From Fidelibacterota bacterium (lineage in GTDB: Bacteria; Fidelibacterota; Fidelibacteria; Fidelibacterales; Fidelibacteraceae), in NCBI GenBank assembly GCA_028716785.1, contig JAQUPD010000017.1, forward strand, positions 1 to 45,320: a stretch of 45,320 bases of DNA, given 5' to 3'. The notes under the pieces are model-generated. The model had not been told where the DNA came from. It ran no database searches and saw only the letters and a list, made by a program, of their open reading frames with translations. The first letter of the stretch is position 1. Each line of letters opens with the position of its first letter. The position numbers and the translations under genes are program-made. Positions 1 to 8,981 of the stretch are shown here, piece by piece.

Positions 1-2
1 GG

Positions 3-803
3 TTTGATTCGTTGCAAGTGGATATTGCCTCTGCTTCTCTTGCTTACCTTGAATTTGATCCTCCCTATCAAAGTTATCCTGTTTCTGCACTAGATGGGAG
101 CACAACAGTGGTGGCTCGAATTTGTAATTGGGCTGCCTCTCGTGGCATGATCATTGTGAATGCCGCAGGAAATGAAGGTCCTGACCCCACAACCATTTGG
201 TCCCCAGGAGATTCCCCTTGGGTCATTACGGTTGGCGGTGTGGATAGTTACAGGAATGTCTCGCTTTTTAGTGGCCGTGGCCCTACTGCCGATGGACGTA
301 TTAAACCTGATGTTGCAGCGTTAGCAGAAGATGTTTATAAAGTTCTTCCATCCGAGCAACTTTCAACAGGAACAGGAACATCCTATGCTACACCGCTTAT
401 CACTAGTGGTATAGCCCTTGTAAAACAAATACACCCTGAATGGAATGCTGAGGATATGTTTTACCTTTTTATGAAATATGCATCTCATCCAAAAAATAAC
501 GATACGGGCTGGGGTGTGCCTAATTTTGGAAAAATAATTCACGATCTTTACCAAAGGTCTCTGGAATCTTTTCCTCTGTATGCCTATCCTAATCCTTCCT
601 CAACAAGTATAACCATTATAACTCCTAGAATTGCTCCTTCACAATCCCTTGCGGTCTATGATCTTCTTGGACGAAAAATGTGGGAGACTTCCATGGAGTC
701 TTTTCAAGATACGCTGTCTTTTTGTGTCCCCATTCATCAATGGCCAGCAGGAATTTATTTTGGCCGGACAGGGGGAAAAACTGTTAAATTTATTAAGCAA
801 TAG
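3..803 (+). CDS. Subtilisin-like (S8) serine peptidase with T9SS-like C-terminal tail, 5'-truncated
   Basis: This is the C-terminal part of a secreted S8 peptidase; the frame is open to the left edge, so the N-terminus and the catalytic Asp and His lie outside the window. Visible are the oxyanion-hole Asn region (NAAGNEG) and the catalytic Ser in GTGTSYATP. After the catalytic domain, roughly the last 75 residues start at YAYPNPSS, run through VYDLLGRK and end in a GIYF...KFIKQ strand. That is the usual layout of a type IX secretion sorting domain. The protein is therefore expected to be exported and cell-surface attached or released. Its stop lies a few bases before galE, so the two may be co-transcribed, although no functional link is obvious. 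The family call is firm; the substrate is unknown. Confidence 0.9.
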   Translation, partial: FDSLQVDIASASLAYLEFDPPYQSYPVSALDGSTTVVARICNWAASRGMIIVNAAGNEGPDPTTIWSPGDSPWVITVGGVDSYRNVSLFSGRGPTADGRIKPDVAALAEDVYKVLPSEQLSTGTGTSYATPLITSGIALVKQIHPEWNAEDMFYLFMKYASHPKNNDTGWGVPNFGKIIHDLYQRSLESFPLYAYPNPSSTSITIITPRIAPSQSLAVYDLLGRKMWETSMESFQDTLSFCVPIHQWPAGIYFGRTGGKTVKFIKQ

Positions 804-812
804 GGAATGAAT

Positions 813-1820
813 ATGAATGTCCTTGTGACGGGTGGTGCAGGTTATATTGGAAGCCATACGTGTGTTGAGCTTTTAAATAAGGGGTATCACGTTATTGTCG
901 TCGATAATTTAGTAAATAGTAAACAAGAAGCTCTCTTCCGCGTGGAAAAAATTACAGGGAAAAAGATTCCTTTTTATCCTATAGATTTAAGACATAAAGA
1001 AGCGCTCTCTGACATTTTCAAAAAGCATGCGATTGACAGTGTTATTCATTTTGCAGGACTAAAGGCTGTGGGAGAATCTGTTGAAAAGCCCCTTTTGTAC
1101 TATGATAATAATGTTACAGGAACACTTTCGTTATGTCGTGTTATGATTCATTACCATGTTAAATCTATTGTTTTTAGTTCTTCAGCCACGGTTTATGGCG
1201 ATCCTAAAACAGTCCCTATTCGGGAAGATTTCCCTCTACAAGCGACCAATCCCTATGGAAGGACGAAAATAATTATTGAAGATATCCTAAAGGATTTACA
1301 TGAAATAGATTCTTCATGGCGGATAGCTATCCTCCGGTATTTTAATCCGGTTGGAGCTCATCCGAGTGGACTCATTGGTGAGAATCCAAGGGGAATTCCT
1401 AACAATTTAATGCCCTATATTGCTCAGGTAGCTATTGGAAAATTGAAGGAATTAAACGTCTTTGGAAATGATTATCCCACCTTTGATGGGACAGGCATAC
1501 GGGATTATATTCATGTGGTTGATCTTGCCAATGGACATATAAAAGCGTTAGAGAAGCTCACAAAAGCGCAAGGCGTTTATACGTATAATTTGGGAACAGG
1601 TCATGGTTATAGTGTTTTTGAAATGATAAAAACTTTTGAAAAAGTAAGTGGAAGGGCTATCCCCTATTGCATAACGGATCGACGGCCTGGCGACATTGCT
1701 CAGTGTTATGCTGACCCCTCATTGGCATTGAAAGAATTGGGATGGAAAGCCGAGAAAACCTTAGAAGATATGGCAGCCGATACTTGGAATTGGCAGATAA
1801 ACAATCCTGAAGGATATTAA
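813..1820 (+). CDS. galE: UDP-glucose 4-epimerase
   Basis: Cytoplasmic NAD-dependent short-chain dehydrogenase/reductase that interconverts UDP-glucose and UDP-galactose, supplying galactose for envelope polysaccharides. The N-terminal TGGAGYIGSH motif binds NAD. The catalytic Ser is in the SSSATVYG segment and the YxxxK pair is in NPYGRTK. The C-terminal sugar-binding half is complete, and about 335 residues is normal for GalE. Two in-frame ATGs lie close together (807 and 813). I chose 813 because the GGGA at 803-806 is correctly spaced for it and the protein then begins MNVLVTGG like its relatives. The gene follows the peptidase with almost no gap. It converges on the transporter gene further right. 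Confidence 0.95.
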   Translation: MNVLVTGGAGYIGSHTCVELLNKGYHVIVVDNLVNSKQEALFRVEKITGKKIPFYPIDLRHKEALSDIFKKHAIDSVIHFAGLKAVGESVEKPLLYYDNNVTGTLSLCRVMIHYHVKSIVFSSSATVYGDPKTVPIREDFPLQATNPYGRTKIIIEDILKDLHEIDSSWRIAILRYFNPVGAHPSGLIGENPRGIPNNLMPYIAQVAIGKLKELNVFGNDYPTFDGTGIRDYIHVVDLANGHIKALEKLTKAQGVYTYNLGTGHGYSVFEMIKTFEKVSGRAIPYCITDRRPGDIAQCYADPSLALKELGWKAEKTLEDMAADTWNWQINNPEGY

Positions 1821-1852
1821 AAAGACGGCATTTATGGAAGTCCCCTGTCTTT
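1819..1852 (-). terminator. Possible rho-independent terminator of the leftward transporter gene
   Basis: An AAAGAC/GTCTTT inverted repeat brackets a loop of about 20 bases. Read leftward it is followed by a short T-run, so it suits the transporter gene that ends at 1928. It also lies directly after galE and might work weakly for both strands. The stem is short. Confidence 0.35.
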
Positions 1853-1927
1853 AGAAAAGATTTAATTTAGAATCAAGGAATATCGTTTTAATATTCGAAA
1901 ATTTTTTAGTCTACGTTATAGTACTTT

Positions 1928-3571
1928 TCACCATATTTTTACTAAAAGGTGGGCAAAAACAATCATAAGGACTAAGGCAAAGGGATAAACTGCAGCATAC
2001 GCAGCATTTACTTCATCAGAGTCGGTCATTTTATTAATAACTCCAAGGCCTGGTGTATTTGTCATCCCTCCTGTAATGGTACCCATAACTGTTAAGGGAT
2101 TTAGTTTAAAAAGTTTTAAGCCTACAAAGGCTGTTAACACCATAGGGATGCTTGTAATCAGCAAAGCCATCAACAACAACATAACGCCTTGTTCTTGAAT
2201 TGTTTTAACAAGACCTGCTCCTGCTTCTGTGCCCACTGAAGCTAAAAAGAGAACTAATCCAAAATCTCGTAGCAATCGGTTTGTATGTCCGGTTACAACC
2301 CAGGTGATTGGACCCGTAACCCCTTTATAGCCCAGAAAAAGGGACGTAAGAATAATGCCGCCACTTAATCCCAGAGAGAATTTAAAGCCATTATCAGAGC
2401 CAATATAAAGACTTCCCACAAGCATACCAATCACAATACCAAGGGAAATGGGTACAATTTCATACTTGAGCACATTTTTTAAATTTGCCCCCATGCGTTC
2501 TGAAAGCATTTCCAACGTTTCGGCATCGCCAACAAGTTGAAGAATATCCCCCATTTGGAGTTTTCGCTCTGGAGTCGGGGGCAAATCAATTCCACTTCGG
2601 CGGACCCGTGTAACAGTAACATTAAATCGTTCTTCCAAATGGTGATCACCGAGCTTTTTTCCTACAAATTCTGGATTATTAACAAGCACGCGAAGTACCG
2701 TTCTGTTTGCAGGCAAAGGAATTTCAACATCGTGTTCTTCTTCACCCAATAACACAGTAACTTTTTTAAGTCCTTCTCGTGGACCCACAATCCGAACTCT
2801 ATCATCTACTTTTAGCGTTAAATCTTTTTTGGGAACAAGGGATTCTCCATCCCGCAAAATCCGAGAGATGGTTACACCATAATGTTTATCTAGATTTAAA
2901 TTTTTTATTGACACAGATTGAACATTTTTGTTGGTCACCCGAATAATATGCCATTCCATTTGCTGATCCGCCGAAACTTTTTCAAGATTGAAGGTTTTTT
3001 CGACTTCAGTAAGATCAAATCGAAAAATTTTTGGCAAAAAACGGATAATTAAAATAGTCCCAAGAACACCCACAGGATAAGCCATACCATATCCCAAGGA
3101 TACAAGAGGACTTCCAGAAGCTTCAGTTGCAGCAGCAAGGCCAGGAGTAGAAGTTAAAGACCCAACGAAAATTCCCACAGACAATTCAGGACTCACGTTA
3201 AAAAAATAACCCAGAACATAGGTTAAAAGTCCAGCACATCCAACGGTTACCAAAGCAAGGATTGTCAACTGTCTACCACTCTTTTTAAAAGATTCAATAA
3301 ATCCTGGACCGGCTTGCAATCCAATAGTATATAAAAACAACGTGAGGCCAATCGTTCGAAAAATCTCGGGAACAATCAAGCCAAAATGGCCAAAAATCAT
3401 AGCGACAATAATAATTCCTGAAGTTTCAAGACTAAAAGAACCAAATCGAAGTAACCCTAAAAAGTAGCCAAGAGTAATAATGAGAAAAAGGACAAAAACA
3501 GGATTTGATAGCAACGATAACCCCTCTATTTCCTGCAATAAATTAGAGAAAAGCATGTAAACATAAATCAA
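1928..3571 (-). CDS. YidE/AspT-type putative transporter with two TrkA-C (RCK_C) domains
   Basis: Integral membrane protein of the aspartate:alanine exchanger-like family (YidE/YbjL duplication). It has two homologous membrane halves of about five helices each, near residues 15-180 and 375-547. Each half carries the family's TPGL signature: SLTSTPGLAAA in the first and GGMTNTPGL in the second. Between them are two regulatory TrkA-C domains, about 205-280 and 285-365, with the usual VxxGDxL-like turns (KVDDRVRIVG, LQMGDILQLVG). At 547 residues it is full length. The substrate is unknown; family members move amino acids or dicarboxylates. A second in-frame ATG five codons in is an equally good start, and no clear ribosome site separates them. 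The gene is divergent from an ArsR-type regulator, which may control it. Confidence 0.88.
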   Translation of the reverse strand: MIYVYMLFSNLLQEIEGLSLLSNPVFVLFLIITLGYFLGLLRFGSFSLETSGIIIVAMIFGHFGLIVPEIFRTIGLTLFLYTIGLQAGPGFIESFKKSGRQLTILALVTVGCAGLLTYVLGYFFNVSPELSVGIFVGSLTSTPGLAAATEASGSPLVSLGYGMAYPVGVLGTILIIRFLPKIFRFDLTEVEKTFNLEKVSADQQMEWHIIRVTNKNVQSVSIKNLNLDKHYGVTISRILRDGESLVPKKDLTLKVDDRVRIVGPREGLKKVTVLLGEEEHDVEIPLPANRTVLRVLVNNPEFVGKKLGDHHLEERFNVTVTRVRRSGIDLPPTPERKLQMGDILQLVGDAETLEMLSERMGANLKNVLKYEIVPISLGIVIGMLVGSLYIGSDNGFKFSLGLSGGIILTSLFLGYKGVTGPITWVVTGHTNRLLRDFGLVLFLASVGTEAGAGLVKTIQEQGVMLLLMALLITSIPMVLTAFVGLKLFKLNPLTVMGTITGGMTNTPGLGVINKMTDSDEVNAAYAAVYPFALVLMIVFAHLLVKIW

Positions 3572-3739
3572 AAATTTTTATTTATCCGGATTCTTTATAG
3601 AAGAGTCAAAATTTTTAATAAGATTAAAGAGTCACTGAATTCCCCTGTTGTATCTATTTAAAATTATTCCATTTTTATAAATAATAAAATGCCTTTCACA
3701 AGACTTCTTTCATAGACACTCATTTTCTGACAAATTGAT

Positions 3740-3769
3740 TTTACATAGATATGAAAAAAAGTCTATAAT
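3740..3769 (+). promoter_or_regulatory. Sigma70-like promoter for the ArsR-type regulator
   Basis: TTTACA at 3740-3745 and a perfect TATAAT at 3764-3769 are separated by 18 bases in otherwise very AT-rich DNA. The gene begins about 110 bases downstream, leaving an AT-rich leader. The interval 3572-3878 separates two divergent genes; nothing else in it is recognisable. Confidence 0.6.
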
Positions 3770-3878
3770 GTGTAGATATTGAAAAAAATTTTTTTGTTGA
3801 TTTTTAAGATAATAAAGAATAATTTAAAATTGTTCGAAATAAAGGAATTATATAACTAACAAAGGAAAGGGAAAAAAT

Positions 3879-4193
3879 ATGACACAAAAAAAAGAAACAG
3901 TCCTTCCGGAAGACAGCATTGAAAGGGCTGCCTTAGTCTTGAAAACATTAGGACATCCGATTATGTTAAAAATTCTTTTAACGCTTCAGAAGGGTGAAAG
4001 TTCGGTTGCTGAAATTCAGAAGAAAATTGGTGAAGAGCAGACGATTACGTCTATTTATCTTCGGAAAATGCTCAAGCGAGGGATTGTAAAATACCGTAAA
4101 GAGGGACGTTGGCACTATTATTCTTTGACTGATGACCCAACAGTTCAAAACTTAAAATATGTCACCAATGCGCTCTTGAAGTCAAAGAGTTAA
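3879..4193 (+). CDS. ArsR-family winged-helix transcriptional regulator
   Basis: A 104-residue cytoplasmic DNA-binding protein. The winged-helix fold is readable: helix 1 (AALVLKTLGHPIMLKIL), a recognition helix around TSIYLRKMLKRGIV, and a wing ending in YRKEGRWHYYSL. This is the classic ArsR/SmtB ending. There is no ELCVCDL-type cysteine metal box and only sparse candidate ligands, so it may sense something other than arsenic or zinc, or act through protein contacts. A strong purine-rich ribosome site (GGAAAGGG) precedes the start. A good promoter lies upstream and a strong terminator follows, so it is probably monocistronic. The adjacent divergent transporter is the obvious candidate target; that is inference. 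Confidence 0.85.
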   Translation: MTQKKETVLPEDSIERAALVLKTLGHPIMLKILLTLQKGESSVAEIQKKIGEEQTITSIYLRKMLKRGIVKYRKEGRWHYYSLTDDPTVQNLKYVTNALLKSKS

Positions 4194-4212
4194 TTGTTCC
4201 TTTTACAGTTTG

Positions 4213-4260
4213 AAAAAGCTGTCCTCTGAAATTATATAAATGAAGAGAGACAGCTTTTTT
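4213..4260 (+). terminator. Rho-independent terminator after the ArsR-type gene
   Basis: A long inverted repeat has AAAAAGCTGTC on the left arm and GACAGCTTTTTT on the right. The inner TCT/AGA bases can extend the stem, and a T-run ends it. It closes the regulator's transcript before the next gene at 4330. Confidence 0.85.
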
Positions 4261-4329
4261 ATTTAGCATTAAATTGATATTGAGTTATAAAAAATATAAT
4301 TTACGGCTATAAAAAGAAAGGCTGAGCGA

Positions 4330-5043
4330 ATGAAAAATAAAGAGAGTTTATGGACGCTTATCCGTGAAAAGTTATTTAAGACTAGTTTAATGGAAGAAGT
4401 CTGGGATCTTGTTTATACAATGATTCAAAAAGATAAAGTGATGTTTCAAAATGCGCATCATCTTCTTCGCGTTGAATATCAAGATGAGCAGTTTAACATC
4501 CTTTTAAAAATGGATAAAGAAGTCAATGCGATGCAACAAATCATCCGGGAAAAAGTGTTGAATCATCTTTTAATTTCGGATATATCCAAATATGAAATTC
4601 CACAGGCTTTAGGAATAATCACTGTGATTAATGGTCTAGAACGAATTGGAGATAATTGTAAAAACATTGCAGATTTGGCCATGGCAGCCAATGGAACTGT
4701 AGATTATAGTGATCTTGAAGAGACAGTTACAACGCTGGAAAATATAGTCTTTCGTCATTTTGATGAACTTCTTGAAGCCATTAAGACGGATAATTTAGAA
4801 ATTAGCAAACGGATTATGAATGAATACAAAGAAGATGTTTCTCGGCGAATTGATGAAACGGTGTTGGAAATTCTAAAAGGCAATTATTCAAAATTGCCAC
4901 CCCAGAATATGGTTTCTGCTGCTTTATATCTTCGGTATTTGAAACGAATAGATGCCAATCAACGAAGTGCGGCAAGTTTGTTAGTAAATCCTTTTAAGAA
5001 AATTGGTTATAACTACAACAATGAAGGGAATTCTTCTCTATGA
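4330..5043 (+). CDS. PhoU-domain protein
   Basis: A 237-residue all-helical protein with the PhoU fold. The first signature helix reads NGLERIGDNCKNIADL, the E/D-rich metal-binding motif of PhoU domains. A second copy near the C-terminus (YLKRIDANQRSAASLL) is weaker. PhoU proteins are cytoplasmic and usually dampen phosphate transport or signalling. Here no phosphate transporter or histidine kinase gene is adjacent, so this is an orphan PhoU-like regulator, similar to the soluble part of Na/Pi cotransporter-linked proteins. A GAAAGG ribosome site precedes the ATG. The stop overlaps the proS start by four bases (ATGA), implying translational coupling. Confidence 0.75.
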   Translation: MKNKESLWTLIREKLFKTSLMEEVWDLVYTMIQKDKVMFQNAHHLLRVEYQDEQFNILLKMDKEVNAMQQIIREKVLNHLLISDISKYEIPQALGIITVINGLERIGDNCKNIADLAMAANGTVDYSDLEETVTTLENIVFRHFDELLEAIKTDNLEISKRIMNEYKEDVSRRIDETVLEILKGNYSKLPPQNMVSAALYLRYLKRIDANQRSAASLLVNPFKKIGYNYNNEGNSSL

Positions 5044-6470
5044 GTAAGGGTGTTACTCCCCGTTCAAAAGATTATTCCAAATGGTATACTGATGTTGTAC
5101 AAAAAGCTGAACTGGCAGATTATTCACCCGTAAAGGGATGTATGGTTATTCGGCCTTATGGCTATGCACTTTGGGAACAAATACGGGACTTTTTAGACAA
5201 AAAATTTAAAGAAACTGGACATGTAAATGCCTATTTTCCCATGTTGATCCCCGAAAGTTTTTTACAAAAAGAAGCAGAACATGTCAAGGGATTTGCTCCC
5301 GAATTAGCAGTTGTGACTCATGGTGGTGGCAAGAAATTAGAGGAACCGTTGGTTATTCGACCCACGTCAGAAACCATTATCTGGGCAATGTATAAAAAAT
5401 GGATTAATAGTTATCGAGATCTTCCACTTTTAATTAACCAATGGGCAAATGTTGTTCGATGGGAAATGCGGACACGTCTTTTTTTACGAACCACAGAATT
5501 TTTATGGCAAGAAGGTCATACAGCCCATGCCACAGCCCAAGAAGCTGAAGAAGAAGCACACCGCATGATTCACGTTTATCAACAGCTCTGTGAAGAAGTA
5601 TTGGCAATTCCCGTGTATGTGGGGAAGAAAACAGATAATGAAAAATTTGCTGGCGCAGAAAATACCTATACCATCGAAGCGATGATGGGAGACAAACGTG
5701 CTCTTCAAGCAGGTACAAGTCATTATCTCGGACAAAATTTCGCTAAAGCCTTTGACGTAAAATTCCAATCAGAAGAGAATACACTAGAGTATGTCTATGC
5801 TTCAAGCTGGGGAGTTAGTACTCGTTTAGTAGGAGCTGTTGTCATGGCCCACGGAGACGATCAAGGACTCATTCTTCCTCCCCAAATTGCTCCCTATCAA
5901 TGCGTTATTGTTCCTATTTATAAAAACAATACCCAAAAAGAAAAAGTCTTTTCATGTGTCCAAACTCTTGAAAAAGCCTTTAAAGAACAACACATTCGAT
6001 ATTTTACGGATAATCGTGAAACGGTGTCTGCTGGCTTTAAATTTAACGACTGGGAGATGAAAGGTGTCCCTTTGCGTGTGGAAATTGGTCCCAAAGATGC
6101 TGATAAAAATGGCGTGATATGCGTCCGACGAGATACCGGTGAAAAATATTTTCAGTCCATAGACTCTTTTATAGCATCCTGCAAAAACACCTTAAAAGAC
6201 ATTCAAGACTCAATTTTCCAATCACGGTTAACTTTTAGGGAAAATAACACCTTTGATGTTTCAACGTATGATGAATTAAAAACAGTGATTGATAATGGTG
6301 GATTTGCCCGAACATTTTGGGCAGGGACATCTGAAATGGAAAATCAAATTCAGGAAGAAACAAAAGCTACCATTCGATGCATTCTTTTTGACAATACTGA
6401 AGAATCAGGCCATTGTGTTATAACGGGGAAACCAAGTATAACTCAAGTGATTTTTGCAAAAGCATATTAA
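5040..6470 (+). CDS. proS: Prolyl-tRNA synthetase, short archaeal/eukaryal type
   Basis: Class II aminoacyl-tRNA synthetase that charges tRNA-Pro in the cytoplasm. It lacks the internal editing (INS) domain of the long bacterial ProS and has the short archaeal/eukaryal layout. Motif 1 is around VNAYFPMLIPES, and motif 2 is the segment WEMRTRLFLRTTEFLWQEGH. A class II motif 3 is less obvious. The anticodon-binding domain follows (about 280-390). The C-terminal zinc-like domain, ending in a terminal Tyr (FAKAY), is typical of this subtype. At 476 residues it is full length. Bacteria with this type often need a separate editing factor; none is in the window. The start overlaps the PhoU-like gene. 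Confidence 0.95.
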   Translation: MSKGVTPRSKDYSKWYTDVVQKAELADYSPVKGCMVIRPYGYALWEQIRDFLDKKFKETGHVNAYFPMLIPESFLQKEAEHVKGFAPELAVVTHGGGKKLEEPLVIRPTSETIIWAMYKKWINSYRDLPLLINQWANVVRWEMRTRLFLRTTEFLWQEGHTAHATAQEAEEEAHRMIHVYQQLCEEVLAIPVYVGKKTDNEKFAGAENTYTIEAMMGDKRALQAGTSHYLGQNFAKAFDVKFQSEENTLEYVYASSWGVSTRLVGAVVMAHGDDQGLILPPQIAPYQCVIVPIYKNNTQKEKVFSCVQTLEKAFKEQHIRYFTDNRETVSAGFKFNDWEMKGVPLRVEIGPKDADKNGVICVRRDTGEKYFQSIDSFIASCKNTLKDIQDSIFQSRLTFRENNTFDVSTYDELKTVIDNGGFARTFWAGTSEMENQIQEETKATIRCILFDNTEESGHCVITGKPSITQVIFAKAY

Positions 6471-6556
6471 TTCTCCTTTCAAATGTTTGAATTCCTTAAA
6501 TCCCTATGGTTTCATCGGGGTTTTATTTAATCTATAAAGGGGATAACTTTTTTGAC

Positions 6557-7303
6557 ATGAAACTTTTAAAAGATCGTGGAATTATCCTCAAAACAGAAAA
6601 AAGCGGTGAGACAAGTCTAAAGGTAAGACTTTTTGCCAGGGATTCTGGACGCATTTTGGTAACAGCTAAAGGTGCTCGAAAGCCTGAAAGTCCTTTTTTT
6701 GGATTACTCACTCCCTTTTCTGTGGTAGATTTTGAAATAGCTTATAGTCCTTATAATCCTTTTCTTCGCTCGGTATCCCGTATGGAATACTTTCCTAAAA
6801 TAAATCAGGACACTGAGAAAATTGTTTACGCATCAATGCTTTTGGAAATCGTTGATAAAACGGGTATGCCCCACGAAGATATTGAAACATTACGACTCTT
6901 ATACAAAGGCTTAAGAGGAATAAACACATCCATTTCCTCCCCTGAAAAAATCCATTGGTGGTTTATCATCCACTTTTTAAAAAATCATGGGGTATGGCCA
7001 AATTTTGAAACGTGTACAGAATGTCAAAAACCCCTTACAATAGCAATCTTACTTCCCGATAGCGGTGGATTATTTTGTCAAGATTGTGCTGGGAATTCAC
7101 AATCTCATGGACTTATTTTATCCTCTGAACTTCGACGGATTATCGTTTTTCTTGAAAATAATCCTTTAGAAAAAATTTCTGCTATTAAAATAAACAAGCA
7201 GGGAGCTGTGACCTTAACGTGCTGGCTGTGGAAATTGCTATCAACTCACTATGAATCAACAACTTTTTTGAATACAAAAAAAGCAGTGGAACGTTTATTA
7301 TAA
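6557..7303 (+). CDS. recO: DNA repair protein RecO
   Basis: RecO helps load RecA onto SSB-coated single-stranded DNA in the RecFOR pathway. The N-terminal OB fold is visible (RGIILKTEKSGETSLKVRLF, then GRILVTAKGARK). A central helical part follows, then a zinc-ribbon with CTECQKP and CQDCAG. At 248 residues it is the normal length. An upstream in-frame ATG at 6506 would add 17 residues with no homology and no ribosome site. The ATG at 6557, preceded by AAAGGGGA (somewhat distant), gives the canonical MKLLKDRGIIL beginning, so I chose it. It sits between proS and a hydrolase gene with short gaps, probably in one transcript. Confidence 0.92.
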   Translation: MKLLKDRGIILKTEKSGETSLKVRLFARDSGRILVTAKGARKPESPFFGLLTPFSVVDFEIAYSPYNPFLRSVSRMEYFPKINQDTEKIVYASMLLEIVDKTGMPHEDIETLRLLYKGLRGINTSISSPEKIHWWFIIHFLKNHGVWPNFETCTECQKPLTIAILLPDSGGLFCQDCAGNSQSHGLILSSELRRIIVFLENNPLEKISAIKINKQGAVTLTCWLWKLLSTHYESTTFLNTKKAVERLL

Positions 7304-7330
7304 TTCTTAAATCTATTTGGGAGAGACTTC

Positions 7331-8101
7331 ATGATATCACAATGCTGGAAAAAAAGAGAATGCCATTATTCAAGACCCGAAAAAAGTGTTTCTTTACTTA
7401 TCCTTCATGGATTTATGGGATATAACGCATTAAGATATATAGCAAAAAACATTTACAGAGAAGGAATTTCCATAGAGGCACCCCTTTTACCAGGACATGG
7501 AGAATGTGCTAAAAACCTGAACAAAGTCACAAACGATGCGTGGATTCAAACAGCGGAGAGTCACTTTAATCAATTAAAAAAAGAGTCTAAGTATGTTTTT
7601 ATTATGGGATATTCTTTGGGGACACTTTTAGCCCTTGACCTCGCACGTCACAACCACGTTGATGGATTAATCTTATTATCTACAGCATTAATTTTTCCAG
7701 ATTCATCAAAAATACATCACCTGATTGAAGAGGAATCACGACCCTTAATTCCACTCCATGAAATATTTGATAAAAATGATTCTCAACGGTTAAAATCCTA
7801 TAAAAAGTTTCCTATTGTCGGTTTCCGGGAAGTTTACAAACTAAGTCAATCGGTAAAACACCAGTTAGAAAATGTCAAGGCTCCCCTTTTAGCTTTTCAA
7901 GGCGCAAAAGACACCTTAACACCTCCAGAAAATCTTGAGTATCTTACTCAGCATGTTGGAAGCAAGTACATTGAAACCTATTTACTAAAAAATAGCAATC
8001 ATCGACTGGCAAAAGGACCTGAGAGGCATGAAATTATAAAAAAAAGTATTAACTTTATTCATCATCAGATAACCCTCAAAAAAGAGGAGCATAATGTATA
8101 G
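7331..8101 (+). CDS. Alpha/beta hydrolase (carboxylesterase / monoacylglycerol lipase-like)
   Basis: A 256-residue cytoplasmic alpha/beta-fold serine hydrolase. The oxyanion-hole segment is LLILHGFMG, and the nucleophile elbow is GYSLG (residues about 95-99). The acidic residue is in GAKDTLTP and the catalytic His in NSNHRLAKG. The arrangement resembles the Est30/YvaK carboxylesterases and monoacylglycerol lipases, which act on short-chain or monoacyl esters; the real substrate is unknown. A GGGAGAG ribosome site sits well before the ATG. Its last bases overlap the rhomboid gene by eight nucleotides, so the two are translationally coupled. Confidence 0.88.
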   Translation: MISQCWKKRECHYSRPEKSVSLLILHGFMGYNALRYIAKNIYREGISIEAPLLPGHGECAKNLNKVTNDAWIQTAESHFNQLKKESKYVFIMGYSLGTLLALDLARHNHVDGLILLSTALIFPDSSKIHHLIEEESRPLIPLHEIFDKNDSQRLKSYKKFPIVGFREVYKLSQSVKHQLENVKAPLLAFQGAKDTLTPPENLEYLTQHVGSKYIETYLLKNSNHRLAKGPERHEIIKKSINFIHHQITLKKEEHNV

Positions 8102-8978
8102 ACGCGTGCAATTTGGTCCTGGCAGAAGAATAACAGACGGGATCAAAAAAATTATCATAATAAGTGTTGTTGTTTTCTTAATACAGGCCATTAGTTCTCC
8201 TGCTATGTCTCGGTTTTTAATTTACACGTTTGGAATTGTGCCGAAAGACTTTTGGAGCAGACTTCATATATGGCAGCCTATTACTTATATGTTTCTCCAT
8301 GGGAATATTGCCCATATTCTTTTAAACATGCTTGCCCTGTGGATGTTTGGAACGGAATTGGAAATGATTTGGGGAAAAAAGCGTTTTCTGCAGTATTTTT
8401 TTATCACAGGAGGAGGCGCAGGACTGATAACCATTTTATTTCAAATTCACTCAACCATTCCAGTTATTGGGGCATCAGGAGCGATTTACGGGATATTATT
8501 GGCATATGGCCTTCGATTTCCAAATCGAGAAGCCTTTGTCTTCCCTATCCCCTTCCCTATTAAAATGAAATACTTTGTCATTATTTTTGGTGTTATCGAA
8601 TTTATTTCTTCTTTATCAGTTGGAATGCATGATGGTATTGCCCATTTTACCCATCTTTCGGGAATGCTTGTAGGATATATTTATTTAAGGAGGATAGATA
8701 CTTATCGGAGATACCGAGGATATCAGAGATCCCACAAGACGGTAAATATTGATAATACATTGAATAAAATCAAAGAGAGGCTAAGTGTTTTAAAGGATAA
8801 AAAATCCTCTTCCAAAGGACCAAAAAGTTCAGATTCTCGTTCTGATGAACGAAAAGAGCTAGACAAACTCTTAAATAAAATTAGCCAGGTTGGTTATGAA
8901 GGATTAACATCTGAAGAAAAAAAACGACTTTTAGACCTCAGCACTCGGTTAAGTAAAAAAGACCATCCTCATAATTGA
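8094..8978 (+). CDS. Rhomboid-family intramembrane serine protease
   Basis: Six-helix membrane protease that cleaves transmembrane substrates within the bilayer. The oxyanion His/Asn region is MFLHGNIAHILLNMLAL, and the catalytic Ser is in VIGASGAIYG. The catalytic His is in the last core helix (IAHFTHLSGMLVGY), so all key residues are present. A cytoplasmic, charged C-terminal tail of about 90 residues follows, ending in an amphipathic helical segment of the kind often seen in FCB rhomboids. It overlaps the hydrolase gene upstream and converges almost immediately with the lipoprotein protease gene on the other strand (three-base gap). Confidence 0.93.
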   Translation: MYRRVQFGPGRRITDGIKKIIIISVVVFLIQAISSPAMSRFLIYTFGIVPKDFWSRLHIWQPITYMFLHGNIAHILLNMLALWMFGTELEMIWGKKRFLQYFFITGGGAGLITILFQIHSTIPVIGASGAIYGILLAYGLRFPNREAFVFPIPFPIKMKYFVIIFGVIEFISSLSVGMHDGIAHFTHLSGMLVGYIYLRRIDTYRRYRGYQRSHKTVNIDNTLNKIKERLSVLKDKKSSSKGPKSSDSRSDERKELDKLLNKISQVGYEGLTSEEKKRLLDLSTRLSKKDHPHN

Positions 8979-8981
8979 AAG

